A stretch of 64,000 bases of DNA from Actinocatenispora sera (GTDB lineage: Bacteria; Actinomycetota; Actinomycetes; Mycobacteriales; Micromonosporaceae): assembly GCF_018324685.1 (NCBI RefSeq), contig NZ_AP023354.1:1736001-1800000 (forward strand). Reading direction: 5' to 3'. Numbering within the stretch: the first letter of the stretch is position 1; each line of letters starts with the position of its first letter. Both the position numbers and the translations under genes were made by a program. The notes beneath the pieces are model-generated. The model did no database searches. It worked only from the letters and a program-made list of their open reading frames with translations, and was not told where the DNA came from. Positions 53,001 to 62,191 of this stretch are shown here, one piece after another.

Positions 53001-54012
53001 CGAGCAGCGTGGCGCCCTGCACGCCGGCCCCGTACAGCTGGGCGTCCGCGCTGACCTCGCCGCCGTCCAGGACGACGAGCAGGTGCGGGCGTTCGCTGAG
53101 CGGCTCGGCGGTCTTCGAGTGCCGGGGCCGGTTGGCGATCTCCTCGCCGAGGATCTCCTCCAGCTCCCGCAGTGAACCGGCGACGAGCAGCGTGCCGCCG
53201 CCCGGTGTCTCCGCGTGCGGCAACCACTTGACCCAGTCCCACCGGGCCCGCCGGTCGGGGCTCGCCACCACGGCGACGCGGGCGTCCTCCGGGGCGTGGA
53301 ACGCCGCGTACTGGCAGAGCATCGCCCGGACCAGCGCGAGCACGGTGGGATCGGCGCCGCGCAGGGTGATCCGGCTGAACGAGCGGATCGCGACGGCGAC
53401 CGGCACGTTGAGCGAGTTGGTGTGCGCGGTGGTGAAGCGGCGCAGCGCGATCGCGCTGAGCGGCTCCAGATCCTCCACCGGCTTGGTCTCCGGCGTGCTG
53501 AGGTGCACCGACATGCGCTGGGTGCCGACCGCGACGCGCAGCGCGCCGAAGTCGGCGTCGGTCTGCCGGCGCTCCCACAGCCTTCCGCCGGCGACGACCG
53601 ACCAGAGCGCATCCGGGGCGGGATGGGTCCAGATCAGCGACGCGCGCTGCTGGGCTGCGGCGCGACGGGCCCGGCGCCGCATCTGCGCCAGGTAGCGCAG
53701 GTAGTCGCGGCGCTCGGCGTCCAGTTGCGCGGTCTTGTCCTGGCCGAGGCCGGACATCGAGCCGAAGAACATGCCGAGCATCGACACCCCGAACAGGCCA
53801 CCGGCCACATAGGACAGTGTGCCGCCGCGCCCGGTGTACAGCATCGCCATCGCGCCGGCGCCGGCGAGCATCGGCAGCAGCATCAGCAACTGTCCGATGC
53901 CGCGCGGTAACTGCTCGGGCACTTCCGGTGGTGCCTCCAGGGTCAGCTCGCCGGAGGGAAGGGTCGGGCCGTGCCGTCGGGCCGGCCGGGACACCACGAT
54001 CGTGCTCGTCAC
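50023..54012 (-). CDS. eccC: type VII secretion ATPase EccC
   Basis: This 1329-residue FtsK/SpoIIIE-type motor powers substrate export. Two N-terminal membrane helices (near residues 35-85) are followed by three ATPase domains, with P-loops GATGSGKS near residue 485, GGPQSGKST near 839 and GDTESGKTA near 1124. Walker B of the first reads IICDEFSELL. EccCa and EccCb are fused, as in most actinobacterial ESX systems. The GTG at 54012 has GGAAGG upstream and precedes the first helices; the longer in-frame stretch is antisense to eccD. The divergent gene is eccD. Confidence 0.95.
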   Translation of the reverse strand: MTSTIVVSRPARRHGPTLPSGELTLEAPPEVPEQLPRGIGQLLMLLPMLAGAGAMAMLYTGRGGTLSYVAGGLFGVSMLGMFFGSMSGLGQDKTAQLDAERRDYLRYLAQMRRRARRAAAQQRASLIWTHPAPDALWSVVAGGRLWERRQTDADFGALRVAVGTQRMSVHLSTPETKPVEDLEPLSAIALRRFTTAHTNSLNVPVAVAIRSFSRITLRGADPTVLALVRAMLCQYAAFHAPEDARVAVVASPDRRARWDWVKWLPHAETPGGGTLLVAGSLRELEEILGEEIANRPRHSKTAEPLSERPHLLVVLDGGEVSADAQLYGAGVQGATLLDLSGQIPRDADNWLLVLDVSAQAVTLFRGEQSAYRASDDDLAGLQHETLGTPDLLTETQAAAFARSLAPYRLSGSGGSDEPLATTFELSDLLGLGDAAALDPTLSWRTRPERERLRIPIGVGPDGAPVELDVKEAAQGGMGPHGLIIGATGSGKSELLRTLVLGLAATHSSEELNFVLVDFKGGATFTKLDALPHTSAVITNLSDELPLVDRMKDALSGELVRRQEVLRAAGNYVSQRDYERARRAGEPLEPLPALMIICDEFSELLSAKPDFIDLFVMIGRLGRSLGVHLLLASQRLEEGKLRGLDTHLSYRIGLRTFSAMESRIVLGNSAAHELPNAPGHGYLKTDTSTMLRFRAAYVSGPYRQVGSGDSAQQRAGRSIAAFRIDLTAPAELPVGPTPPPAERPAPLPAAKDQSTVLDVMVSRLRGHGRPAHQVWLPPLGDPPALSELLPPLSSDPQLGLAPTDWAPRGTLQVPLGVVDRPYEQRRDVLWAELAGAGGHAVVVGGPQSGKSTLARALIGGLALTHTPREIQVYCLDLGGGALSSLRGLPHVGSVATRRDPELLRRTVAELTGLLAEREAQFAEAGIDGMTTFRRRLAAGTLPDERFGDVLLVVDGWGTVRSEFTELEERITDLAARGLGYGIHVMITAARWAEIRLNLRDLLGTRYELRLGDPAESEVDRRLAASVPERSPGRGLAADGKQFLVAAPRIDGINSVEDLASGVSGLVDAVATAWKHAPAPEVRLLPRMYQAVDLPRPDDPAGVPIGLSETDLAPVRLDFTTEPHMVLVGDTESGKTAFLRMLAGQLVRRYRPEQARIIVGDYRRTLLGAVPESHLLEYAPSSDALRDALASVADAMRKRLPGPDVTAEQLRARSWWRGPELYLLIDDYDLVVTGSGNPVSALADLVPQSRDIGLHLILTRRIGGMSRAMYEPIVQSLRELNMPAMMLSGPRDEGILYGNRRPEPLPPGRGWLVRRRDGAQLVQLAYQPPTD

Positions 54013-54129
54013 GCGCGATACCTTCCCACTTCCTACAGCCTGGTGTGCACCGGGATACCCAGCGTTGGCCATCGTAGGTACTCTGCACTGCGCACGGAAT
54101 GCCCTGCTGGCAACCGAAGGGACGGAAAG

Positions 54130-55535
54130 GTGACAGTAGCGACCGGTGCTGGGCTCACCCGCGTCACCGTGGTGGCGCCGAAGACGCGCGTCGATCTGTC
54201 CATCCCGGACGACCTGCCGCTCGCCGATCTGCTGCCCACCCTGCTGCGCTACGTGGGTGAGGACGTGGCCCGCGCCGGCGTGGTGCACGGCGGCTGGGCG
54301 CTCGCCCGGCTCGGCGGCGCGCCGCTCGCCACCGACCGCACCCCGGCCCAGCTCGCCATCAAGCACGGTGAGGAACTCCACTTCACCCCGCGCGAGCAGC
54401 TCGCGCCCGAGGTGGTGTTCGACGACGTGGTGGACGCGATCGCGGCCGGCGTCGACGGGCACAGCCGGCGCTGGTCGCCGACCACCACCCGGCGCTTCGG
54501 CCTCGGCGTGCTCGGCGGCGCCGCGCTGCTGGGGCCGCGCTGCTCGCGCTCGCCGCACCACCCGTCCCCGGCGGCGTGGCCGGTCTCGCCGTCGCCGCGC
54601 TGCTGCTGATGACCGCCACCGTACTGGCCCGCGCCGTCGGCGATGCCCGGGCCGGGCTGCTCGCCGCGACGCTCGCCGCCGGGTACGGGTTCGCCGGTGG
54701 GCTGCTGCTGCTCGCCCCCGCACCCGGCCGGTACGGTGCCGGCGCGCTGCTGCTCGGCGCCATGGTGACGTTGCTGTGCCTGGTGCTCGGCGCCATCGCG
54801 GTCGCGTACCAGGTGCCCGCGTTCGTCGGCGCCGGGCTCGCGGTGTTCGCGCTGTGCCTCGCCGCGTTCCCGGTGCTCGCGTTCGGCGTGCCGGCCGCGG
54901 CCGCGGCCTCGGTGCTGGCGGCGGTCGCGCTCGGTGCACTGCCGCTGCTGCCGATGTCGGCGTTCCGGTTGGCCCGGTTGCCGGTGCCGACGATCCCGGT
55001 GACCGTCGACGAGTTGAAGACCGACGCGGTCGAGGTGGCGGGCGCCGACGTGCTGGCGCGCACCGTCACCGCCGGCCACTACCTGACCGCCCTGCTCGCC
55101 GCCGCCTCCGCCGTACTGGTCGGCTGCGTGCCGGTGCTGGTGGCGGGCGGCGGGTGGGCCGGGCCGGCGCTGACGTTCGTGGCGAGCATCGTGCTGCTCT
55201 GCCGCTGCCGGGTGTTCCCGGTGCTGACGCAGCGGTTGCCGCTGCTGCTGGCCGGTCTGCTCGGCCTGGCGGTGCTGCTCGCCGGCGTGGTGCTGGTCGG
55301 TTCGTTCGGGCCCGTCGAGCCGTCCGCCGGGCTCCGGGTCACGGTGGCGGTGGCCGCGCTGCTGGTGATCGGCGCCGCCGGCGGCGGGTACGGGCTGGCC
55401 GCCGCCGGCCGCCGCGCCACCCCGGTCGGTGGCCGGGTGCTCGACATCATCGAGGTCGTCCTCGGCCTGTCGGTGGTGCCGCTGGTGCTCGCCGTCTGCG
55501 GCCTCTACACGGTCATCCGCGCCCTCAACGGCTGA
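54130..55535 (+). pseudogene. eccD: type VII secretion membrane protein EccD, apparent frameshift
   Basis: EccD forms the membrane core of ESX systems. The 5' part has the ubiquitin-like N-terminus (TRVTVVAPKTRVDLSIPDDL) and HGEELHFTPREQLAPEVVFD. The 3' part encodes about eleven membrane helices ending VLAVCGLYTVIRALNG. The two parts lie in different frames: at 54531-54534 the run GGGG sits between ALLG and AALLALAAPP, and one additional G would join them. So either the gene is broken or the sequence has an error in a homopolymer. As written, the 5' frame ends near 54609 and the second runs to 55535. Confidence 0.85.
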
Positions 55536-55574
55536 CGCCCGCCACCGTGAGCCGCGGATCACCGGGTCGGTGGG

Positions 55575-57485
55575 TCAGCGGGGTGGGGCGCCGAGGGCCG
55601 GCTGGTGACGCCGGGGCGGGGTGAGAATCTCGGTCTCCACCGCGGTCGGCGTGGGCCAGCAGAAGCGGACGCCGCCCGGCTCGACGATCGCCACCATGTC
55701 GTCGTACATCCGGCTCAGCAGGCCGAGCTGCTCGTCCGGGAGCCCGAACGCGGTACCGATCAGGTGCGCGTCGGCGGGCAGCAGCTTGCCGGTGAGGACC
55801 AGGTCCGCGCCGGACAGCAGCGCCGCGGACGGCCGGGTCGCGGTCGCCGCCACGGTCTGCCACGGCATCGGGGGCGGCGCCGTCGGCCCGGTCGGATCCA
55901 CGGCGACGAGCACGGGCGCGGCCGGGTGCGCCGCCGGTACCGGCGCCGCCGCCGGCAGTACCCAGTGGTCCGCGCCGGTCGCCCAGCGGCCCAGCGACAC
56001 CCAGTCCGGGGTACCGGCGGAGGCCCGGGCGCGGGCGCCGACGGCGAGGCAGCGCAGCAGTACCAGCCTGGTCGGCCAGATGGAACCGATCAGCAGGACC
56101 CGCCGCGGCCGGTCGCCGAACAGCGGTACGAGCACCGGTTGCCGGTCCGGGTCGCGGCCGAGCAGCAGCCCGCCGGCCGGTACCGCCGGGGCGAGCCGGT
56201 CGAGCGCCGCGACCGGCGCGGCGTGCACCGCCGTACCGGGCGACTCGGCGCCGGTGGGCGCGGTCGCGTACAGCGCGGTGTGCTGCTCGCCGTCGAGCCG
56301 GCGCAGCGTGACCCCGTGCAGGGTGGCCGCCTTTGCCAGCGACTCGGTGGCCGCGCCGAACGCGTCCGGCGGCGCCGCGATTCGCAGGTACCCGCGCAGC
56401 GGCAGCGCACCGTCGTCGGTCGTCCCGGTGCACGGCCCGAGGACCAGGGTCAGCGTGGTCCACGCGGTCGGTCCGGTGGCGAGCAGTGCATCCAGCCGTC
56501 CGGCCCGCGGCGGCCAGGCGGTGACCTGGTACGACGCCTGCCGGTAGCCGTCGACGTCGCAGCGGTCCCAGCCGGGCGCGATCCGCCGGCCCGGCATCGC
56601 CACCGGGGCGAGCCCGACCGAGGTGGTCAGGGCGGCGAGCAGCTCGTCCGCGCGCAGTGTGCGGTGCCGGGCGCCGGCCGCGGACAGCACCCGGTCGGCC
56701 CGGCGCAGCGCGGCGGCGAGCGCCCGCGACACCCCGGCGGTACCGCCACCGCGGCTGTCCGCCGCGGTCACCGCGTCCGCGGTGTCGAGTCGCAGGCACA
56801 GGTGGGTTGCCGCATCGCCGGGCGGTACCCGTCCGGCCAGCTTCGCCGAACCGTCCTGATAGGACATTGCCGCCGGCGCCCAGGCGGTCAGCCGCGGGGT
56901 CGGCGCGGCCCGGTAGCGGTAGCTGACGGTCAGCCGGGTCAGCCGGTCGTCCAGCAGCTCGGCCAGCGCCGACAGCGGGACCGCGGTACCGCGCAGCTCG
57001 ATCACCGCGAACCAGCCGGCACCGTCGTACCCCAGCCCGTAGGTGGCGTCGCGCTCGGTCACGTCGGTGGCGGACAGCCGCGGTGCCAGCTCCCGCAACG
57101 CACCGCGGCGCGGATCGACACTGCCGCGCGCCCGACGCCGGGCCCGCCGGAAGCTCAGCCGCAACGGAATCTGCTGGTACCACCAGCGGCCCCGCCAGCG
57201 CCCCAGCAACAGCAGCGTGACCAGCACCGCGAGGGCGACGACGACCGGCAGCAGCAGCCCGCGGCCGATGACCGCGGCGATGGCGAACGCGGCGACCTCG
57301 ACCGCGACCAGTTGCCCGACCGCCGGGCCGGGCAGCCGCCGCCGGCCGGCCGGCATCGCGCGCAGCGCCGGCAGTTCGGTACCGGCCGGGCCGCTGCGGC
57401 CGGCCAACCTGTCGTCCATGGTGGGGCGGGGTCCGGCGGCGCGCTGGCGCGGGGTGTCGCCGCCTGCCGTCCTGCCGGTGCTCAT
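55575..57485 (-). CDS. eccE: type VII secretion protein EccE
   Basis: This 636-residue EccE has two membrane helices (about residues 58-95, LVAVEVAAFAIAAVIG and LLLPVVVALAVLVTLLLLG), then a cytoplasmic domain with WYQQIPLRLSFRRARRRARG and the EccE core around TYGLGYDGAGWFAVIEL. It belongs to the inner-membrane complex with EccB, C and D. ATG 57485 is chosen because it precedes the helices. It is convergent with eccD and divergent from eccB. Confidence 0.88.
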   Translation of the reverse strand: MSTGRTAGGDTPRQRAAGPRPTMDDRLAGRSGPAGTELPALRAMPAGRRRLPGPAVGQLVAVEVAAFAIAAVIGRGLLLPVVVALAVLVTLLLLGRWRGRWWYQQIPLRLSFRRARRRARGSVDPRRGALRELAPRLSATDVTERDATYGLGYDGAGWFAVIELRGTAVPLSALAELLDDRLTRLTVSYRYRAAPTPRLTAWAPAAMSYQDGSAKLAGRVPPGDAATHLCLRLDTADAVTAADSRGGGTAGVSRALAAALRRADRVLSAAGARHRTLRADELLAALTTSVGLAPVAMPGRRIAPGWDRCDVDGYRQASYQVTAWPPRAGRLDALLATGPTAWTTLTLVLGPCTGTTDDGALPLRGYLRIAAPPDAFGAATESLAKAATLHGVTLRRLDGEQHTALYATAPTGAESPGTAVHAAPVAALDRLAPAVPAGGLLLGRDPDRQPVLVPLFGDRPRRVLLIGSIWPTRLVLLRCLAVGARARASAGTPDWVSLGRWATGADHWVLPAAAPVPAAHPAAPVLVAVDPTGPTAPPPMPWQTVAATATRPSAALLSGADLVLTGKLLPADAHLIGTAFGLPDEQLGLLSRMYDDMVAIVEPGGVRFCWPTPTAVETEILTPPRRHQPALGAPPR

Positions 57486-57757
57486 CGAGCCGTGATCCTC
57501 CGCTGTGACCGTACGGGTTGCTGCACGATAGCCCGCCGGGCAGCGGCTGCCCGGATCGCGCCCTGGCCCGAACATCCGTGACTCGCCGCTTGCGTTCGGT
57601 TGCGGCCGTCCGATACAACGCTCGTCGGTGCCTGTCGGCTTTCGCCGCACGTGCCACCGAAGGCCCCCGCCCGCCGGCGAGGCTCGGGCGGGCCTCATCG
57701 TATGTGCCGACGGGTCCGCGCACCGAGCGGGCACGCGGGTCGACTGGGAGGAGTGCG

Positions 57758-59194
57758 ATGCGGTCGCGTCGCGAGCAGATCCGGGCGTACCGGTTCGTCA
57801 CCCGGCGGATCGTCTCGGCACTGCTCGGTGGTGACCCGGAGACCGCCGACCCGCCGCTGCGCCGGGTCGGTCTCACCACGTTCGCCAGCGTCATGGTCGG
57901 TGCCCTGGTGCTCGCCGGCTTCGGCGTGTACGGGCTGGTCCGCCCGGGCGGCAACACGTCCTGGCGCAACGGTGACGTGCTCATCGTGGAGAAGGAGACG
58001 GGCACCAGGTTCGTCTACCGGTCGCGCCGGCTGCACCCGGTGTTGAACTACGCGTCCGCCCGGCTGGTACTGAAAGCGGCCGCGCCGACCACGATCACGG
58101 TGTCGGCGAGTTCGCTGGTCGGGGTGGCCCGGGGCCGGCCGGTCGGCATCGTCGATGCGCCGGATGCCTTGCCGTCGACCGATTCGTTGCACGCGCTGCC
58201 CTGGTCGGTCTGCTCGGCGAAGGCGGCCAGTGCCACCAGCGACGAGCCGCGGGTGACGGTCGCCGTGCACCGCGACTTCGGCGGTACCGACCTCGGCGAC
58301 CTCGGCGTGATCGTGACCGCCGCCGGCGAGAAGCCCGCACTGCTCTGGCACGGCCACCGGTTCCGGATCCCGAACCGCGAATCGCTCGCGGCGTTGGGCT
58401 GGACCATTGCGCGGCAGGTGCAGGTCGCGCCCGCCTTCCTGAACGCGGTTCCGGCCGGCCCGGATCTGGTCGCGCCGACGATCGACAACCTCGGCGAGCC
58501 GGGCCCGACGGTGGGCGCGGGCTCCGACCCGATCGGCACCGTCTACCGGCTGACCAGCGCGGCCCGTTCCGACCAGTACTTCGTGTTGCTCGACGACGGG
58601 CTGGCGCAGGTGTCCGATCTGGTCGAGTTGCTGCTGCTGGGCAAGGAGAATCGCAGCTCGGCGGAGCAGCTGAGTCCGGCCGACTACAAGGACGCTCCCG
58701 CGTCGAAGCAGGACCTCTCGGTACCCGACCTGCCGGACAAGCAACCGGTGCTGGCCACCAAGGACAACGGCGAGGTGGCGGCGCTGTGTGCGTCGCGCGA
58801 TGCGCACGGCCGCATCGGGATCCAGTGGTACGGGACGCCGCCGGCCGCGCTGACCCGGACCGATCCCAGCGCGGCGGGCGGCATCGACGACAAGGGCGGT
58901 CTCACCGCCGATGCGGTACTGGTGCCGGGCGGTGGCGGTGCGCTGGTGGCGCCGACCACGGCGTCGGGCGTGTCGACCGGGACGACTTACCTCGTCACCG
59001 ACCAGGGCGTCCGGTACGCGGTGCCGGACGACAAGGCGCGCACCGCGCTCGGCTACGGCGACATGACCCCGGTGCGGCTGCCGGAGAACCTGATCGACCT
59101 GGTACCGGCCGGCCCGGTGCTGGACGTGGAGAAGGCGAGTCGGTACCCGTCGACGACGAGCGCCTCGCCGTCCCCGTCGCCGAGCCGGAAGTAA
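57758..59194 (+). CDS. eccB: type VII secretion protein EccB
   Basis: This 478-residue EccB has a short cytoplasmic tail (RSRREQIRAYRFVTRRIVSALLGGDPE, typical of the family), one membrane helix (about 45-65) and a large periplasmic repeat domain. Two Cys (SVCSAK and ALCAS) may form a disulfide. The C-terminus is a Ser/Pro-rich tail. GGGAGGAG precedes ATG 57758. It should be the periplasmic part of the ESX core. Confidence 0.93.
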   Translation: MRSRREQIRAYRFVTRRIVSALLGGDPETADPPLRRVGLTTFASVMVGALVLAGFGVYGLVRPGGNTSWRNGDVLIVEKETGTRFVYRSRRLHPVLNYASARLVLKAAAPTTITVSASSLVGVARGRPVGIVDAPDALPSTDSLHALPWSVCSAKAASATSDEPRVTVAVHRDFGGTDLGDLGVIVTAAGEKPALLWHGHRFRIPNRESLAALGWTIARQVQVAPAFLNAVPAGPDLVAPTIDNLGEPGPTVGAGSDPIGTVYRLTSAARSDQYFVLLDDGLAQVSDLVELLLLGKENRSSAEQLSPADYKDAPASKQDLSVPDLPDKQPVLATKDNGEVAALCASRDAHGRIGIQWYGTPPAALTRTDPSAAGGIDDKGGLTADAVLVPGGGGALVAPTTASGVSTGTTYLVTDQGVRYAVPDDKARTALGYGDMTPVRLPENLIDLVPAGPVLDVEKASRYPSTTSASPSPSPSRK

Positions 59195-59324
59195 CGGCGG
59201 AAGTTCTCGTGACAGTTTGCTTCCTGGGTGCAGCGGAGCGTTGCATCGACCCGATAACGTATGCACCCGGTCGGGTCGTCACCAGTCGCCCGATTCGCAC
59301 CGCACCACCGTCTCGGAGGGATCG

Positions 59325-59627
59325 ATGAGTCTTCACGTCGACACCACGTCGCTGCGGCAGAGCGTGCGCACGCTCGACGATCGGGTGTCCGATCTGGCCG
59401 AGGCGATCGGCGGCCTGAGTGACCTCGGTTCCCCGCCACTCGGCACCTTCCCGCACGCGCAGGACGTGATCGCCTGGCACGACCAGGCCAAGCAGCAGGT
59501 GCTCGACCGGTTGACCCAGCTGCAGAACGCGCTGGTCGCGTTGCGGGACGGCAACGCCAGCATCGCCCAGGCGTACGAGGCGGTCGAGCGCGGCACGCAC
59601 CACGACGTCAACCAGCACACGGCCTGA
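59325..59627 (+). CDS. small helical ESX-associated protein
   Basis: This 100-residue, helical protein (DTTSLRQSVRTLDDRVSDLAEAIG and DQAKQQVLDRLTQLQNALVALRDG) has the size and helix-turn-helix arrangement of WXG100 substrates, but lacks the WXG turn (the turn region reads LSDLGSPPLG). It is 12 bp before the next gene, whose product does have WSG, so the two may form a pair like EsxA/EsxB. It lies in the eccB locus; secretion is inferred, not shown. GGAGGG precedes ATG 59325. Confidence 0.75.
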   Translation: MSLHVDTTSLRQSVRTLDDRVSDLAEAIGGLSDLGSPPLGTFPHAQDVIAWHDQAKQQVLDRLTQLQNALVALRDGNASIAQAYEAVERGTHHDVNQHTA

Positions 59628-59638
59628 GGGGCGCGGCG

Positions 59639-60682
59639 ATGGATCACGTAGGCGACCACAGCTACCAGCAGTACAGCCACGAGCAGCTGCGGGCCATGCT
59701 CGACGCCGCCAAGCCGAAGGAGGTCGAGAACACCCACGTGGTGGCCTGGCACCGGGTGTCGCGCGCGCTGGCCGACCTGACCTCGGCGCTGGACGCGACG
59801 ATCGACCGGGGCGACTGGTCCGGTCCGGCCGCGGACGAGTTCCACCGCCGGCTGTCCGCCACCAAGCGCTGCTCCAGCGACGCCGGTGACACCTCCGGCC
59901 GGCTGTCGCTCGGCCTGAACGCGGTGGCGCACCTGGTGGCGGACGCGCAGGCGCAGATGCCCGACGTGCCGACCAAGAACATCCTGAACGCGAACGCGGT
60001 CCAGCCGGACGGCACCGTCGGCGCGAGCCAGGGCTACCTGAACCAGATCCCGGTGCGCAAGCACGCGTCCGACGCGGCGCAGGTGGTGATGGCCTCGCTC
60101 GGCAGTCAGATGCAGGTGACCACGGAGTCGACGTTCCCGGCGCAGGTGGCACCGGCGCCGGCCGACCTGCCCGGCAGCGCCTCGACCAGTCAGGTGTCGC
60201 TGCGCCGGTCCGCGGGCGGCGCGAGCCCCTCGCCGGTGCCGCCGACCGGTCACGGCGACGTGAACGGTTCGACCACCACCGGTGGCCCGGCGTCGACCGT
60301 GCAGATCACCGCGCCGGACGTGCACGGCACCCAGCTCGCCGGGGCCGAGGTCAGCATGCCCGCCGGTGCCACCGGCGGCGCCGCCCCGGCCGGGCTGGCG
60401 CCCGGCGGTGTCGCCGCGGTGCCGGGCGCCGGTGCGGGCTCCCTGCCGGCAACGCCGGGGGTGGCCGTCGGTTCCGGCCTGGCCGCCGCCAACGGCGCCC
60501 CCGGCAACCGCCTCGCCCCCGGCGTCGCCGGGGAAGAGCCGTTGGCGGGCAGGGCCGGCAACCCGATGCTGGGGTCCTCTGCCGGCCGCCGGGTCGACGA
60601 CCCGGAGGAGCACACCACCTGGCTGACCGAGGACGACATGGTCTGGCAGGCCCGCCAGGCCACCCCCGGCCTGATCGAGTAG
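59639..60682 (+). CDS. WXG100-like ESX substrate with long C-terminal tail
   Basis: This 347-residue protein has a helical N-terminus with DRGDWSGPAADEFHRRLSAT, a WXG-type turn between helices. A long Ala/Gly/Pro/Ser/Thr tail (about 150-315) follows. It ends in PEEHTTWLTEDDMVW, a C-terminal motif that I recall from other actinobacterial proteins next to eccB/eccE. It is a likely secreted or structural partner of the ESX locus. It starts 11 bp after the small helical gene. Confidence 0.8.
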   Translation: MDHVGDHSYQQYSHEQLRAMLDAAKPKEVENTHVVAWHRVSRALADLTSALDATIDRGDWSGPAADEFHRRLSATKRCSSDAGDTSGRLSLGLNAVAHLVADAQAQMPDVPTKNILNANAVQPDGTVGASQGYLNQIPVRKHASDAAQVVMASLGSQMQVTTESTFPAQVAPAPADLPGSASTSQVSLRRSAGGASPSPVPPTGHGDVNGSTTTGGPASTVQITAPDVHGTQLAGAEVSMPAGATGGAAPAGLAPGGVAAVPGAGAGSLPATPGVAVGSGLAAANGAPGNRLAPGVAGEEPLAGRAGNPMLGSSAGRRVDDPEEHTTWLTEDDMVWQARQATPGLIE

Positions 60683-60771
60683 CCCGCCCTCGGCGCCGGT
60701 CGCCTCGCGCCACCGTGCCAGCGCCGACTGGCTCGCCCCCGTGGTCGGCACCGTCGTTTCGCCACGGTGCT

Positions 60772-60830
60772 GGCCCCGACCGGCTCGAGTAGCCATGGTC
60801 GGGGCCGCACCGGGTCGACCCGGTGCGGCC
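60772..60830. terminator. two competing hairpins between convergent genes
   Basis: GGCCCCGACC (60772-60781) pairs with 60797-60806. GGCCGCACCGGG (60803-60814) pairs with 60819-60830 around a TCGA loop. They share 60803-60806, so only one forms at a time. Confidence 0.6.
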
Positions 60831-60847
60831 CGGCCGGCCGAACCGGG

Positions 60848-62191
60848 TCAGCTCGCGTCGCTGTCGACCGGTGTGTCGGCGCCGCGGCTGGTGGGGCCGA
60901 CCGCCGGGGAGCCGGCCACCGAGATCCGGTTGCGCCCCGCTGCCTTCGCCGCGTACAGCGCGGTGTCGGCGACCCGCAGCAGCGAGTCGAGGGTGTCCGC
61001 GTGATCCGGGTACACGGCGGCGCCGATGGAGACGGTCAGCCCGCGCACCGGCTCGGCGTCCGGTACCTCGATCCGGCTCGGCACCTGGAGCGTCGCGATC
61101 CGGCCGCGCAGCCGTTCGGCGACCGCAGCGGCCCGGTCCGCGTCGGTGTCCGGCAACGCGAGCACGAACTCCTCGCCGCCGAACCGGCCGGCGAGATCCT
61201 TGCCCCGCACCCCGGCGGCGAACGCGTCGCCGACCGCGCGCAGCACCTCGTCGCCGACCAGGTGGCCGTACGCGTCGTTGATCCGCTTGAAGTGGTCCAG
61301 GTCGGCGACCAGGATCGCCAGGCTGGTACCTCGGGCCTGGGCCACGGCGAGTTCGCCGGTGGCACGCTCGTGCCACCAGCCGGCGACCGACAGCCCGGTC
61401 TTGGTGTCCGTCCGGGCCTCGGCGGCGAGCTGGTCGACCAGCAGTACCCGTTGCAGCAGCACCACGCCCGGCAGCGCGAGCAGCATCGCCCACGGCTCGT
61501 ACAGCGCGAGGATCGAGACCAGGCCGCCGAACGTGAGCGCCGCCGCGTCGATCGCCGCGGTGGTGCGGTCACCGAACGCCTCGACCCGGCTGGTGCCGGG
61601 GGACAGCAGCAGGATCAGCGCCCCGCACAGCGCCACGTCGACGATCTCGTACACCAGCGCCGCGGCGAGCACGCCGAGGGTGCTGGACAGGCCGCCGATG
61701 GCCGGCACGTCGCGCAGCCCGGACTCGGTGATCCGGTACACGGTGCCGGCGGCGAGCACCGCGAGCAACGTCATCGAGCAGCTGAACACCCAGGCGAACG
61801 GGCGGCACCGGCCGGCCCGGAACCGCCACCACGCGTACATCGCGACCGCGGCGACGACCGCGACACCGGCGGGCAGCAGCAGCGCCGCCGCGAGCGACCA
61901 GGCGCTCTGCAGATCCTTGTGCAGGGTTCCGGTGGAATGGCGGGCACGTTCCACCCGGCGGGCGCCCTCGATCGCGACGGCGGCGCAGATCAGCAGCGGC
62001 GCCAACACGATCTGCGGCCGGTCGAGCCGGAACGCGATGGCCGCGACGCCGAGGACCAGGGCGACCGCGTCCACGGTGAGTGCCATCGCGCGCGCCGGTG
62101 GCGGGGCGGACCAGATCGCCCAGCCGCGGATGCCGCGCTGCCGTACCTGCACCCGATTCGTCGCCGTGACGAACACACCCCTTCCACGCAT
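60848..62191 (-). CDS. membrane-anchored diguanylate cyclase
   Basis: This 447-residue protein has about seven to eight membrane helices (residues 30-265) and a C-terminal GGDEF domain. The active site is GGEEF (about 337-341), with the I-site RGKD five residues before. DLDHFKRINDAYGH and RVADTALYAAK are present, so the enzyme should be active. The sensor part is not of a type I recognise. ATG 62191 is chosen because the first helix follows. It is the second c-di-GMP enzyme in the window. Confidence 0.88.
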   Translation of the reverse strand: MRGRGVFVTATNRVQVRQRGIRGWAIWSAPPPARAMALTVDAVALVLGVAAIAFRLDRPQIVLAPLLICAAVAIEGARRVERARHSTGTLHKDLQSAWSLAAALLLPAGVAVVAAVAMYAWWRFRAGRCRPFAWVFSCSMTLLAVLAAGTVYRITESGLRDVPAIGGLSSTLGVLAAALVYEIVDVALCGALILLLSPGTSRVEAFGDRTTAAIDAAALTFGGLVSILALYEPWAMLLALPGVVLLQRVLLVDQLAAEARTDTKTGLSVAGWWHERATGELAVAQARGTSLAILVADLDHFKRINDAYGHLVGDEVLRAVGDAFAAGVRGKDLAGRFGGEEFVLALPDTDADRAAAVAERLRGRIATLQVPSRIEVPDAEPVRGLTVSIGAAVYPDHADTLDSLLRVADTALYAAKAAGRNRISVAGSPAVGPTSRGADTPVDSDAS

